Shown: one piece after another, positions 55,690-63,839 of the stretch
How the letters are laid out: the number at the start of each line of letters is the position of its first letter
How positions within the stretch are numbered: position 1 is the stretch's first letter
Origin: Schlegelella_A sp038231215
GTDB taxonomy: Bacteria > Pseudomonadota > Gammaproteobacteria > Burkholderiales > Burkholderiaceae_C
Direction of reading: 5' to 3'
Assembly (NCBI GenBank): GCA_038231215.1
Contig: JBBRLS010000012.1
Location: forward strand, 1-64,000
Length of the DNA: 64,000 nt
Notes under the pieces: model-generated
What the model was told of the DNA's origin: nothing
What the model saw: the letters and a program-made list of their open reading frames with translations, nothing else
The model's database searches: none
Program-made: the position numbers and the translations under genes

Positions 55690-56958
55690 ATGAAGCAAAG
55701 CTCATCGTCCGCCCTTTCGGGTCTTCGCGCGCTGCTCGGCGCGTCGCTGCTGAGCGTCGCTGCCGCCCATGCCGGCGCGGCCACCGAGGTTCGCGTATTG
55801 CTCGGCATCGACCCGGCCGACTCGACGGGCGACGTGCTGCTCAGCGCCTCGCTGGCGCCGTCGCAGTCGCTCACCAAGGCGACCGGCGTGCGCACGACGA
55901 TCACGCAGACCTCGAGCATGGCCGAGGTGATGCGCGCCAGCCGCACTGTCGAGAACGAGATCATCATCGCGCCGGCGCACGTTACCGCGTCGGCCATCCT
56001 GCATGCCTACCAGCTGCTCGCCACGAGCGGCCAGGAGCAGGTCTACGCGCTGGTCACGAAGAACAGCATCGACTCGGTCGACAAGCTCGCCGGCAAGCGC
56101 ATCTATCTTCCGCAGCAGGACTCGCTGCGCAGCTACGTCGCCAAGGGCCTGCTCACCGAGTCCGGCGTCAAGCTCGCCCAGTTCTCCAAGGTGACCTACG
56201 GCAACACGAGCGGCGGCGGCCTCGTCGCGCTCGCCTTCGACATGGCCGACGTGACGGTCGCCGACGAAGCGCAGGCCAAGGAGTGGCTGACGGCGCACCC
56301 GGGCCAGGGCCGAATTCTCAAGACGACGCGGCCGGTCCCCGGCGGCATGAGCATGGTCGTGCGCAAGGACTTCTGCGCCACCGACTGCGCGCGCCTCAGC
56401 GACTGGGTCAACTCGAACGACGGCGCGATCCCCGGCGTCGGGCGCTTCCGCCTCGCGTCGGCCGACGCGGGCAAGCAGTTCAGCTACGTCGCCTCGCTCG
56501 GCATCACGACGCCCGACGCCCTGAAAGGCGCGACCCGCGTCAGCGCCGAAGAAGTCGCCGAGCTGGCCAAGCAGGGCGTGGCGATCGTCGACACGCGCAC
56601 GCAGAAGGAGTACGACAACGAGCACGTGCGCGGCGCCGTGCTGGCTTCGTACATCGAGAAGAGCCTGAAGGAAGTCGATTTCGACGTCGCCAAGGACGAC
56701 TTCTCGGCGCTGAAGACGGTGCCCAAGGACAAGCCGGCGGTCTTTCTCTGCAACGGCCCGGAATGCTGGAAGTCGTACAAGGGTTCGCGCGCCGCGGTCG
56801 CTGCCGGATACGCCAAGGTCTACTGGTTCCGCGGCGGCATGCCCGAGTGGCGCGAGAAGCACCTGCCGGTCGACGGCACGGCCGGCGCGGCGCTGGCGAA
56901 GATCCCCGCGCCCGCGCCCAAGGCGGGCGGCCGGGCCGTCGTCGCCGCCGTTCGCTGA
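55690..56958 (+). CDS. Periplasmic PhnD-like binding domain fused to a rhodanese domain
   Basis: 422 residues: a signal peptide (about 1-31), a PhnD-like solute-binding domain (about 33-275; IIIAPAHVTASAIL, GKRIYLPQQDSLRSYVAKGLL, cited by its core IYLPQQDSLRSYVAK), and a C-terminal rhodanese domain (about 283-395; AIVDTRTQKEYDNEHVRGAV, FLCNGPECWKSYKGS, YWFRGGMPEWREKHLP). Cys354 and Cys359 flank the active loop; CNGPECW resembles the CxxCW-type rhodaneses. Divergent from sorAB across 141 bases, it probably handles a sulfur compound outside the cytoplasm. Substrate unknown. Confidence 0.9.
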   Translation: MKQSSSSALSGLRALLGASLLSVAAAHAGAATEVRVLLGIDPADSTGDVLLSASLAPSQSLTKATGVRTTITQTSSMAEVMRASRTVENEIIIAPAHVTASAILHAYQLLATSGQEQVYALVTKNSIDSVDKLAGKRIYLPQQDSLRSYVAKGLLTESGVKLAQFSKVTYGNTSGGGLVALAFDMADVTVADEAQAKEWLTAHPGQGRILKTTRPVPGGMSMVVRKDFCATDCARLSDWVNSNDGAIPGVGRFRLASADAGKQFSYVASLGITTPDALKGATRVSAEEVAELAKQGVAIVDTRTQKEYDNEHVRGAVLASYIEKSLKEVDFDVAKDDFSALKTVPKDKPAVFLCNGPECWKSYKGSRAAVAAGYAKVYWFRGGMPEWREKHLPVDGTAGAALAKIPAPAPKAGGRAVVAAVR

Positions 56959-56965
56959 CGACCGA

Positions 56966-56990
56966 CCCGGCGTCGCGCCGGGCTTCTCGC
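56966..56990 (+). terminator. Candidate terminator after the rhodanese fusion gene
   Basis: CCCGGCG (56966-56972) pairs with CGCCGGG (56976-56982) around TCG and is followed by CTTCTCGC. It lies between converging genes, and the T-run is weak, so this is tentative. Confidence 0.4.
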
Positions 56991-56992
56991 GT

Positions 56993-57706
56993 TCAGACCT
57001 TTGCCTGGCGCGAGAGCCGCGCCTCGACCACGGCGGCCGGCCGCTCACCGATCGCACCGTCGCGCAAGTACAGCGATTCATCGCCGAACCACTCGAGGTC
57101 GACGGGGTCGTGCGTGATCATGAGCACCGGGATGGCGACGCGCTCGAGCAGCTCATGGAGCTCGGCGCGCATGCGCTGGCGCAGTTCCGGGTCGAGCGCG
57201 GAGAAAGGCTCGTCGAGGAGCAAGGCGCGCGGCCCGTTGACGAGCGCGCGGGCGAGCGCGACGCGCTGGCGCTGCCCGCCCGATAGTTCGGCCGGCCGCT
57301 GCCGCGCCACGTCGATCAGCTCGAAGGTGCGAAGCCAGCCTTCGACGACCTCGTCGCGCTCCGGGTCGCGTGGATTGAAGAGGCCCTTGGAGAGGCCGAA
57401 CGCGATGTTCTGGCGCACGCTCAGTTTCGGGAAGAGCGCGTAGTCCTGGAACAGGTAGCCGAAGCCGCGTCGCCGCGCCGGCACGTCGATGCCCGTGCTG
57501 CCGTCGTAGACGACCTCGTCGTTGAACGCGATTCGGCCGCTGTCCGGTGTGAGCAGTCCGGCGATCGCCTGCAGCGTCAGCGTCTTGCCCGCACCCGAAG
57601 GGCCGTAGATCACGGTGCGCCGCGCCGAAGTGCGAAAGCGGACGTCGAGCGCGAAGCGACGGCGCTCGCCGCCCACGACCTTCCTGATGTCGACGTCGAA
57701 GCTCAT
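56993..57706 (-). CDS. modC: Molybdate ABC transporter ATP-binding protein ModC
   Basis: 237 residues: Walker A YGPSGAGKTLTLQ, Q-loop FQDYALFPKLSV, signature LSGGQRQRVALARAL, Walker B LLLDEPFSALD and ITHD switch. The C-terminal molybdate-binding TOBE domain of longer ModC proteins is missing, as in the short forms. It powers molybdate uptake with ModB and ModA, encoded just upstream in the same operon. Supplies molybdenum for cofactor enzymes such as the SorA encoded nearby. Confidence 0.93.
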   Translation of the reverse strand: MSFDVDIRKVVGGERRRFALDVRFRTSARRTVIYGPSGAGKTLTLQAIAGLLTPDSGRIAFNDEVVYDGSTGIDVPARRRGFGYLFQDYALFPKLSVRQNIAFGLSKGLFNPRDPERDEVVEGWLRTFELIDVARQRPAELSGGQRQRVALARALVNGPRALLLDEPFSALDPELRQRMRAELHELLERVAIPVLMITHDPVDLEWFGDESLYLRDGAIGERPAAVVEARLSRQAKV

Positions 57707-57727
57707 GGTGCGGCCAGTGGGGACCGC

Positions 57728-58399
57728 TCAGCGCACGACGCGAAACGGCGCCAGCCGGCCCGCGACCAGCAGCACGACGATGCAGGTGACCGAGACGATG
57801 ACGACGAGCGTGTTGGCCAGCGAGTCCTCGCCGGCCTGCACGGCCTCGTAGACGGCGACCGAGAGCGTCTGCGTGCGGCCCGGGATGCTGCCGGCGACCA
57901 TCAGCGTCGCGCCGAACTCGCCGAGCGAGCGCGCGAAGACGAGCAGCGTGCCGGCCAGGATGCCCGGCCAGGCCATCGGCAAGGTGACGCGAAAGAACAG
58001 CGTCCACTCGCCCAGGCCGAGCACGCGCGCTGCGTTCTCGAGTTGCGGATCGACGCCTTCGAAGGCCGCCCTTGCCGACTTCAGGACCAGCGGAAACGAC
58101 ACGATGGTCGCCGCGATGACCGCGCCTTGCCAGGTGAAGATCAGGTTGATGCCGAAGGTCTGGTACAGCCAGCCGCCGAGCCAGCCGCGCTTGCCGATCA
58201 CGACCAGCAGGTAGTAGCCGAGGACGGTCGGCGGCAGCACGAACGGGAGCGTCAGCAGCGCATCGACGAGCTCGCGGCCGAAGAAGCCGCGCCGCGCCAA
58301 CAGCCAACCGACGGCGACGCCGAGCACGAGGTTGATCGCCGTCGCCCAGGCGGCGACCTTCAAGGTCAACGCCAGCGTGGTCCATGTCGTCGCGTCCAT
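57728..58399 (-). CDS. modB: Molybdate ABC transporter permease ModB
   Basis: 223 residues from ATG 58399 (a TTG two codons earlier is less likely). About five transmembrane helices; the EAA-like loop is VDPQLENAARVLGLGEWTLFFRVTLP, cited by its core ENAARVLGLGEW. LPFVLPPTVLGYYLLV and FARSLGEFGATLMVAGSIPGRTQTL are typical ModB blocks. It lies between modA (9-base gap) and modC (21-base gap) on the same strand. Confidence 0.95.
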   Translation of the reverse strand: MDATTWTTLALTLKVAAWATAINLVLGVAVGWLLARRGFFGRELVDALLTLPFVLPPTVLGYYLLVVIGKRGWLGGWLYQTFGINLIFTWQGAVIAATIVSFPLVLKSARAAFEGVDPQLENAARVLGLGEWTLFFRVTLPMAWPGILAGTLLVFARSLGEFGATLMVAGSIPGRTQTLSVAVYEAVQAGEDSLANTLVVIVSVTCIVVLLVAGRLAPFRVVR

Positions 58400-58408
58400 C
58401 GGCAAGGG

Positions 58409-59179
58409 TCAGGGCTTGCCGAAGCCGTATTTCGCCAGCGCCGTCTGCGCGGGCGGCGAGACCAGGAACTCGACGAACTTGCGTGCCGCCTGGGCATTCG
58501 GGCTGCCCGAGATCACGGCGACCGGGTAGGAAATCGGCCTTTCGGTAGGCACCGCAAACGCGACCTTGACCTTGTCTTTCTGGACCACTGCATCGGTGAC
58601 GTAGACGAAGCCGACCTCGACCTCGCCGCGCGCCACGTAGTCGAGCGCCTGGCGAACGTTCTGCGCGTACACCGCCTTCGGCTCGACTGCCGCCCAGAGC
58701 CTGGCGGCGCCGAGCGCGCCCTTGGCGTAGCGGCCCGCCGGCACGCCCGACGGCGTGCCGAGCGCGACGCGCTTGACCTCGGGCTTCTGCAGGTCGGCGA
58801 GCGACGCGAAGGCGAGGCTGCTGTCGGCCGGCGTGATCAGGACCAGCGAGTTGCTGGCGAAGTTGCGGCGCGAGCCGGGCTTCAGGAGCTTCTGTGCGTC
58901 CGCGCGATCCATGGTTTCCTGGTCGGCTGCGGCGAAGACATCGGCGGGCGCGCCCTTGGCGATCTGTGCGAGCAACGCATCGGACGCGGCGAAGTTGAAG
59001 ACCACCCTGGTTCCCGCGTTCTGCGCCTCGAACGCCGGAGCGAGCTCGCGAAAGGCGTTGCCCAGGCTGGCCGCCGCCGAGACGGTCAGGTCGGCTGCTT
59101 GCGCGGCGCGGCAGGCCGTGGCGACGAGCAGGGCCGCGCAGCAGCGCAGCATCGGCCCGGTCGTCAAAAGCATTTTCAT
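58409..59179 (-). CDS. modA: Periplasmic molybdate-binding protein ModA
   Basis: 256 residues: a signal peptide (about 1-28, ending CRAAQA), then DLTVSAAASLGNAFRELAP, FNFAASDALLAQIAKGAPADVFAAAD, cited by its core ALLAQIAKGAPADVFAAAD, TPSGVPAGRYAK and the C-terminal AQAARKFVEFL. These residues bind molybdate or tungstate in the periplasm. First gene of modABC; a ModE-type site lies 27 bases upstream of its start. Confidence 0.95.
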   Translation of the reverse strand: MKMLLTTGPMLRCCAALLVATACRAAQAADLTVSAAASLGNAFRELAPAFEAQNAGTRVVFNFAASDALLAQIAKGAPADVFAAADQETMDRADAQKLLKPGSRRNFASNSLVLITPADSSLAFASLADLQKPEVKRVALGTPSGVPAGRYAKGALGAARLWAAVEPKAVYAQNVRQALDYVARGEVEVGFVYVTDAVVQKDKVKVAFAVPTERPISYPVAVISGSPNAQAARKFVEFLVSPPAQTALAKYGFGKP

Positions 59180-59205
59180 CGTGAGCGGCAGCGTGGCGGA
59201 CGAGG

Positions 59206-59229
59206 CGCAATATAGCGCAGTGCATAACG
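59206..59229 (-). promoter_or_regulatory. ModE-type operator upstream of modABC
   Basis: On the minus strand the site reads CGTTATGCA, six bases, then TATATTGCG. This agrees with the ModE consensus CGNTATATA-N6-TATATAACG at seven of nine positions in each arm and exactly in spacing. It lies between modE and modA, so ModE with molybdate is expected to repress modABC. Confidence 0.65.
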
Positions 59230-59285
59230 CTCGGCGCGCACGCGCCGCCGCGGACCGCTCGAACGCGCGGTCGGCGCCGGCTTCG

Positions 59286-59705
59286 TCAGCGAGCCAGCAG
59301 CCCGATCAGCTGCTTGATGTCGGCGGCGCAGGCGCGGCCCGCGGTCGCTTCGATGCCGCGGTACAGGTCGACGAGCTTTCGGCCGACGTCGGTGAGCTGG
59401 CTGCCGCCGCCGTGCTCGCCGCCATTGGCCGAGATGACCGCGGGTCGCCTCAGCGAGCGGTTCAACTGGTCGACGAGCAGCCAGGCGCGCCGGTAAGACA
59501 TCTCGATGTGCTTGGCGGCCGCTGTCAGCGAGCCGGTCTCGTCGATCGCCTCGAGCAGCGCGATCTTGCCGGGACCGATGGCGATCTCGTCACCGGTCGT
59601 GACGCGAAGCCTGAAGCGCGCGGTCGGCACCGCACGCGTGCCTGCCTTGACCGGCGCACGCCTGGACGGGGCGGTCGCGCTTCGACGGGTCGTCGTCGAC
59701 GCCAT
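59286..59705 (-). CDS. modE: ModE-like winged-helix molybdate regulator
   Basis: 139 residues. After a basic N-terminal stretch the ModE DNA-binding domain is clear: GKIALLEAIDETGSLTAAAKHIEMSYRRAWLLVDQLN, cited by its core SLTAAAKHIEMSYRRAW, then GGEHGGGSQLTDVGRKLVDLYR. There is no molybdate-binding (MOP/TOBE) part, so it is the short, DNA-binding-only type. It lies directly upstream of modABC on the same strand, with the operator between. The ATG at 59705 is the likely start, 10 bases after the TIR gene stop; a later start in the basic stretch is possible. Confidence 0.9.
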   Translation of the reverse strand: MASTTTRRSATAPSRRAPVKAGTRAVPTARFRLRVTTGDEIAIGPGKIALLEAIDETGSLTAAAKHIEMSYRRAWLLVDQLNRSLRRPAVISANGGEHGGGSQLTDVGRKLVDLYRGIEATAGRACAADIKQLIGLLAR

Positions 59706-59715
59706 CCTCGTCGGG

Positions 59716-60981
59716 CTAGCCGCCGCCGCGGCGCAGGTCCATGACGCGCTCGGCCTGCTCGCTGCGCAGCCACAGCCGGCCGTGGATCCACTGATCGTCG
59801 GTGTCGATGATGCCGCGGAACACGCCTTCGTCGATCGCCTCGCTGTCGCTTCCCGGCGTGGCGATGTGGACGTCGATGACAACCCGGCGCAGCGAGACCG
59901 GGAGCGGCGGCAGGCGCCTGGGTTCGGGCTTGGGCTTGGGCTTCGTCCTGCCCGGCGGCGGTGCCGAGGCAGACTCTTCGACGCCGTCATCGGCGGCGTC
60001 GGAGGACAAGGGGGCCGGGGCGGGCGGCGCGACCGGCGCCGGCGCGCTGGCGGCGAAGGCATCGTCGTCGCGGATGACCTTGCCTTCGCCGCGATAGAAG
60101 ACGCTGGTGAGGTCGTTGCCGGTGCGCTGCTTCCAGAAGTCGCGGTAGTTTTCCCATTCCGGGTTGCGCTCGATGTCGACGGCGCTGCTCGCCAGGCGCA
60201 GGTTGTCGCCGTCTTGCGCGAGCGTGAAGATCATCAGCTCGCCCCCTCGGGAAGTCGGTGCGCCGCGCGCGCCGATGCGGGCACGCCACGGCCCCGTGAG
60301 CATCGCCGCGCGCCGTTGCCGCCAGCGCAGGAGACCCCAGCCGCCGAGCGCGAGCACGGCGACGGCGGCGATGCCGAGGACGCCGCGCCGGCCTTCGTCG
60401 GCCACGCCCTCGTGCGCGCTCGGTGCCGCGGCCGGGCCGTCGAGCGGCATCGGCGTCGTGATCGGCTCGTGCAGGGGCACGGGGATCGTGCCCGGCATCG
60501 AGAGCGGTCGCGGCGTCAGGCCGAGCTCGCTCAGGTCGTCGGCCAGGCGGCCCATGTCGGCGCGCCAGTCATAGGCGCGCAGCCGCCCCCACTGCAGGTC
60601 GCACAGCTGGTTGAACGGGCTCGGCAGCTCGCTCGCCGCCGGCATGTCCGTCACGCCGTCGCAGAGCAGCGGAATGATGTGCGCCTTGGCAGCGATGGCG
60701 GCCTCGAGCTCGTCGCGCGCCGGGTCGTCGGCGCGGGCTATGCAGGGCTTGCCGGCGGCGTCGGTGCCGCCCAGGTAGTGGGGCGTCACCAGCACCAGCA
60801 GGACGGGCGCGTTGCCCAAGGCGGCGGCGATGCCTTCGCGCCAGCGCGATCCGGGCGCCAGGTCTTCCTTGTCGAGAAAGATCTGCTCGTCGCCGAACAT
60901 CGCGTCGAGGTCGCGCGCCAGCGCCGTGGCCTTGTCGGCGCCGTCGCTGCTCCGATAGCTGATGAAAACGCGCGAAGTCAT
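59716..60981 (-). CDS. Membrane-anchored TIR-domain protein
   Basis: 421 residues from ATG 60981. The TIR domain (about 2-145) opens RVFISYRSSDGADKATALARDL, cited by its core VFISYRSSDGAD, and has IFLDKEDLAPGSRWREGI, where Glu49 fits the catalytic Glu of NAD-cleaving TIR domains, and VLVTPHYL. A Pro-rich linker leads to one transmembrane helix (about 200-219). Beyond it lies a domain of about 200 residues (ELMIFTLAQDGDNLRLASSAVD; FRGIIDTDDQWIHGRLWLR) interrupted by a Pro/Lys-rich stretch, with no recognised family. It may sense the periplasm and signal with the TIR domain. It stands alone, divergent from an SDR gene. Confidence 0.85.
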   Translation of the reverse strand: MTSRVFISYRSSDGADKATALARDLDAMFGDEQIFLDKEDLAPGSRWREGIAAALGNAPVLLVLVTPHYLGGTDAAGKPCIARADDPARDELEAAIAAKAHIIPLLCDGVTDMPAASELPSPFNQLCDLQWGRLRAYDWRADMGRLADDLSELGLTPRPLSMPGTIPVPLHEPITTPMPLDGPAAAPSAHEGVADEGRRGVLGIAAVAVLALGGWGLLRWRQRRAAMLTGPWRARIGARGAPTSRGGELMIFTLAQDGDNLRLASSAVDIERNPEWENYRDFWKQRTGNDLTSVFYRGEGKVIRDDDAFAASAPAPVAPPAPAPLSSDAADDGVEESASAPPPGRTKPKPKPEPRRLPPLPVSLRRVVIDVHIATPGSDSEAIDEGVFRGIIDTDDQWIHGRLWLRSEQAERVMDLRRGGG

Positions 60982-61109
60982 GGCTCGGGGGCTGGCAACG
61001 TGCGCGAGTCTCGCCGAGGCCGCGTTGCGAGACAAGCGGTTTGCCCCAATGAAAGCGCTGGCGCCTTGGTGCACAGTTGTTTCCTTGCCGCAGCCGGGGA
61101 GACGACGAG

Positions 61110-61838
61110 GTGAACGACAGGAAATCGGTGCTCGTGATCGGCGCCGGCGACTCGACCGGAGGCGCGATCGCACGGCGCTTCGCCCGGGAGGGCTTCGTCG
61201 CCTGCGTGACGCGGCGCACGGCCGACAAGCTCGAGTCCCTGGTGGAGTCGATCCGCGCCGCAGGCGGCGAGGCGCACGGCTTTGCCTCCGACGCGCGCAA
61301 GGAGGTCGACATCGAGACGCTGGTCGCGCACATCGAGCGCGAGATCGCGCCGATCGAGGTCGCTGTCTTCAACGTCGGCGCCAATGTCCGCTTCTCGCTC
61401 ACCGAGACGACGGAGCGCGTCTACCGCAAGGTCTGGGAGATGGGCGCGCTCGGCGGCTTTCTGATGGGCCGCGAAGTCGCCAAGGCGATGCTGACGCGAG
61501 GCCACGGCACGATCATCTTCACCGGCGCGACGGCGAGCGTGCGCGGCTCGGCGGGCTTCTGTGCGTTTGCCGGCGCCAAGCATGCTCTGCGTGCACTGGC
61601 GCAAAGCATGGCGCGTGAGCTGGGACCGAAAGGCATCCACGTCGCCCACATCGTCATCGATGGCGCCATCGACACGCCCTTCATCGCCGAGAACTTTCCC
61701 GACCGCTACGCGAAGAAGTCCGACGACGGCATCCTCAGCACGGAGGCGATCGCCGAGAACTACTGGAACCTGCACCGCCAGCCGAGAAGCGCCTGGACGC
61801 ACGAGCTCGACCTGCGGCCGTGGACCGAGACGTGGTGA
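61110..61838 (+). CDS. SDR-family oxidoreductase
   Basis: 242 residues from GTG 61110, with Shine-Dalgarno GGGGAG. The cofactor site is VIGAGDSTGGAIARRFA, close to but not the standard TGxxxGIG (here GAGDSTGGA). IIFTGATASVRGSAGFCAFAGAKHALRAL takes the place of the catalytic block: the Ser (TGATAS) is seen, but the usual Tyr of YxxxK is Phe (FAGAK). Atypical SDRs of this kind are common and often have unknown substrates. The gene is followed within 5 bases by the DsbA-fold isomerase gene, so the two are probably co-transcribed. Confidence 0.88.
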   Translation: MNDRKSVLVIGAGDSTGGAIARRFAREGFVACVTRRTADKLESLVESIRAAGGEAHGFASDARKEVDIETLVAHIEREIAPIEVAVFNVGANVRFSLTETTERVYRKVWEMGALGGFLMGREVAKAMLTRGHGTIIFTGATASVRGSAGFCAFAGAKHALRALAQSMARELGPKGIHVAHIVIDGAIDTPFIAENFPDRYAKKSDDGILSTEAIAENYWNLHRQPRSAWTHELDLRPWTETW

Positions 61839-61843
61839 GACCC

Positions 61844-62437
61844 ATGGGCAAAAGCGTCGAGTACTTCTTCGATTTCGGCAGCCCGACCTCGTACCTGGCC
61901 TGGACCCAGTTGCCGAAGATCGCCGCAGAGACGGGCGCCGTGATCGTCTGGCGACCGATGCTGCTCGGCGGCGTCTTCAAGGCGACCGGCAACGCCAGCC
62001 CGGTGAGCGTGCCCGCGAAGGGGCGCTGGATGAACGGCGACATCGTGCGCTGGGCGAAGCGTTACGGCGTGCCGTTTCGCTTCAACCCGCATTTCCCGAT
62101 CAACACCCTCACGCTGATGCGCGGTGCCACCGGCCTGCAGATGCGCCAGCCAGCCGATTTCGCGCGCTACCTCGAGGTCGTGCACCGGGCGATGTGGGAA
62201 TCGGCAACCCATCTCGGCGACCCGGCGGTGCTGGCCGCGACTCTCGCCGCGGCCGGCTTCGATGCGGACGCTTTCATGGCGCTGGTCGCCGATCCGGAAG
62301 TCAAAGCGAGGCTGGTCGCAACCACCGAGGAAGCCGTCGCCCGCGGTGCCTTCGGCGCGCCGACCTTCTTCGTCGGCGAGGCGATGTTCTTCGGCCAGGA
62401 CCGGCTCGACTTCGTGCGTGAGGCGCTCGCCGGCTGA
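61844..62437 (+). CDS. 2-hydroxychromene-2-carboxylate isomerase family protein (DsbA fold)
   Basis: 197 residues: VEYFFDFGSPTSYLAWTQLPKI is the family start (Ser replaces the thioredoxin Cys; cited by its core FFDFGSPTSYLAW), with RPMLLGGVFKATGN, FNPHFPINTLTLMRGA and GAFGAPTFFVGEAMFFGQDRL following. The fold is that of kappa-class glutathione transferases, which isomerise aromatic-degradation intermediates using glutathione. It is coupled to the upstream SDR gene (5-base gap), suggesting a two-step conversion. Confidence 0.93.
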   Translation: MGKSVEYFFDFGSPTSYLAWTQLPKIAAETGAVIVWRPMLLGGVFKATGNASPVSVPAKGRWMNGDIVRWAKRYGVPFRFNPHFPINTLTLMRGATGLQMRQPADFARYLEVVHRAMWESATHLGDPAVLAATLAAAGFDADAFMALVADPEVKARLVATTEEAVARGAFGAPTFFVGEAMFFGQDRLDFVREALAG

Positions 62438-62453
62438 CCGCCGCCTCGGCTTC

Positions 62454-62927
62454 CTACCTCTTGGCGTGTACCAGGGCCTCCAGTACCTTCAGGCGCGGCT
62501 CCAGCATGGTCTCGAACTTCAGGAAGCGCTGATTCAAGAGCTGTTCGGAGACCATCTTGTCGATCTGCGCCAGCTGCTCTTTTTCCGCAGCCTTGCGCGC
62601 GTTCTCCTGCTTCTCCAGCGAGGCCTTGAACTCGGCGTCCGAGCGAATCTGTCGCGCCTTCGCTTCGCGGTCCCAGTCGTCGGCTTCGAGCTTGGTGGCC
62701 GTCTTGAGATCCTTCTTCAGCACCATCTGGACGTTGATTTCCTTGACGGCCGCGTCCAGCTTGTCGAGCCGGGCGTCCAGCCGGGCCTCGAGCTTGGTGA
62801 TCAGCGCTTTCAACTGAGCACCGGTGTCGTTCGAGTTGCTGTCCTTCTTGAGGTTCTCGATCGAGCGTTCGATCGCATCGAGCCGCTTTTCAGCAGCCTT
62901 GAGCTGGATCTCGGACTTGTCGGCCAT
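62454..62927 (-). CDS. Coiled-coil protein, unknown function
   Basis: 157 residues, almost entirely charged helical heptads (KAAEKRLDAIERSIENLKKD; ALITKLEARLDARLDKLDAAV; cited by cores), with no signal or membrane segment. Codon use and length look genuine. It converges with the isomerase gene and lies upstream of nothing else on its strand; 57 bases separate its start from the kynA stop. I do not recognise a family. Confidence 0.82.
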   Translation of the reverse strand: MADKSEIQLKAAEKRLDAIERSIENLKKDSNSNDTGAQLKALITKLEARLDARLDKLDAAVKEINVQMVLKKDLKTATKLEADDWDREAKARQIRSDAEFKASLEKQENARKAAEKEQLAQIDKMVSEQLLNQRFLKFETMLEPRLKVLEALVHAKR

Positions 62928-62984
62928 GGGAGCTTTCGGGTTCGGTAAGCGGGGAGAGCACGGCCCGACTCTAGCAAGCCGCCA

Positions 62985-63839
62985 TCAAAGGTCGGTACGG
63001 AGTTTCCAGATTTCCGGAAAGAGCACGACGTCGAGCATCTTGCGAAGATAGCTCACGCCGCTGGTCCCGCCGGTGCCGCGCTTGAAGCCGATGACGCGCT
63101 CGACCGTCGTGACGTGGCGAAAGCGCCAGAGACGAAAGGTGTCCTCGAGGTCGGTCAACTCCTCGCCAAGCTGGTACAGGTCCCACCAGGCTTCGGGGTC
63201 GCGATAGACGGCGAGCCAGGCCTGCTCGACGCCGTCGCTCGCCTCGTAAGGCAGCGACCAGTCGCGCTCGAGACGGTCGGCCGGGACCGGCAGGCCGCGA
63301 CGAGCGAGCAGGCGCAGCGATTCGTCGTAGAGCGAGGGCGCATCGAGGGCCGCCTTCACCTTCGCATGCAGGTCGGCGCGATGCTCGTGCGGCCGCAGCA
63401 TCGCCGCGTTCTTGTTGCCGAGGCGGAACTCGATCATCCGGTACTGCCAGCTCTGGAAGCCGCTGCTCGAGGCGAGCGCCGGGCGCATCGCCGAGTATTC
63501 GGGCGGCGTCATCGTCGCCAGCACGTCCCAGGCGTGCACCAGCTGCTCCATGATCTTGCTGACGCGCGCCAGCATCTTGAAGGCGCGCTGCAACTGGTCG
63601 GCCGAGATCGCCGCGACGGCGGCCTCGAGCTCGTGCAGCAGGAGCTTCATCCACAGCTCGCTCACCTGGTGCTGGACGATGAAGAGCATCTCGTCGTGCG
63701 CTTCGGAGCGGCGCTCCTGGGCGCCGAGCACGGTGTCGAGATGCAGGTAGTCGCCGTAGCTCATGTCGCGGCTGAAGTCGAGCTTCGCGGCCGTCGCGTC
63801 GCCGCTCGCAGGCGGCGGATTCGAGGTCGGATCGCTCAT
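62985..63839 (-). CDS. kynA: Tryptophan 2,3-dioxygenase KynA
   Basis: 284 residues from ATG 63839. SYGDYLHLDTVLGAQ, DEMLFIVQHQVSELWMKLLLHEL, cited by its core QHQVSELWMKLLLHEL, SSGFQSWQYRMIEFRLGNKN and FRLWRFRHVTTVERVIGFKRGTGGTSG, cited by its core RHVTTVERVIGFKRGTGG, are typical; the His in RHVTTVERVIG is the heme ligand. It opens the indole ring of tryptophan to N-formylkynurenine with O2. The start overlaps the stop of kynU (TGATGA-type overlap), so kynU-kynA is an operon; a longer start at 63881 would overlap kynU too far. Confidence 0.96.
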   Translation of the reverse strand: MSDPTSNPPPASGDATAAKLDFSRDMSYGDYLHLDTVLGAQERRSEAHDEMLFIVQHQVSELWMKLLLHELEAAVAAISADQLQRAFKMLARVSKIMEQLVHAWDVLATMTPPEYSAMRPALASSSGFQSWQYRMIEFRLGNKNAAMLRPHEHRADLHAKVKAALDAPSLYDESLRLLARRGLPVPADRLERDWSLPYEASDGVEQAWLAVYRDPEAWWDLYQLGEELTDLEDTFRLWRFRHVTTVERVIGFKRGTGGTSGVSYLRKMLDVVLFPEIWKLRTDL

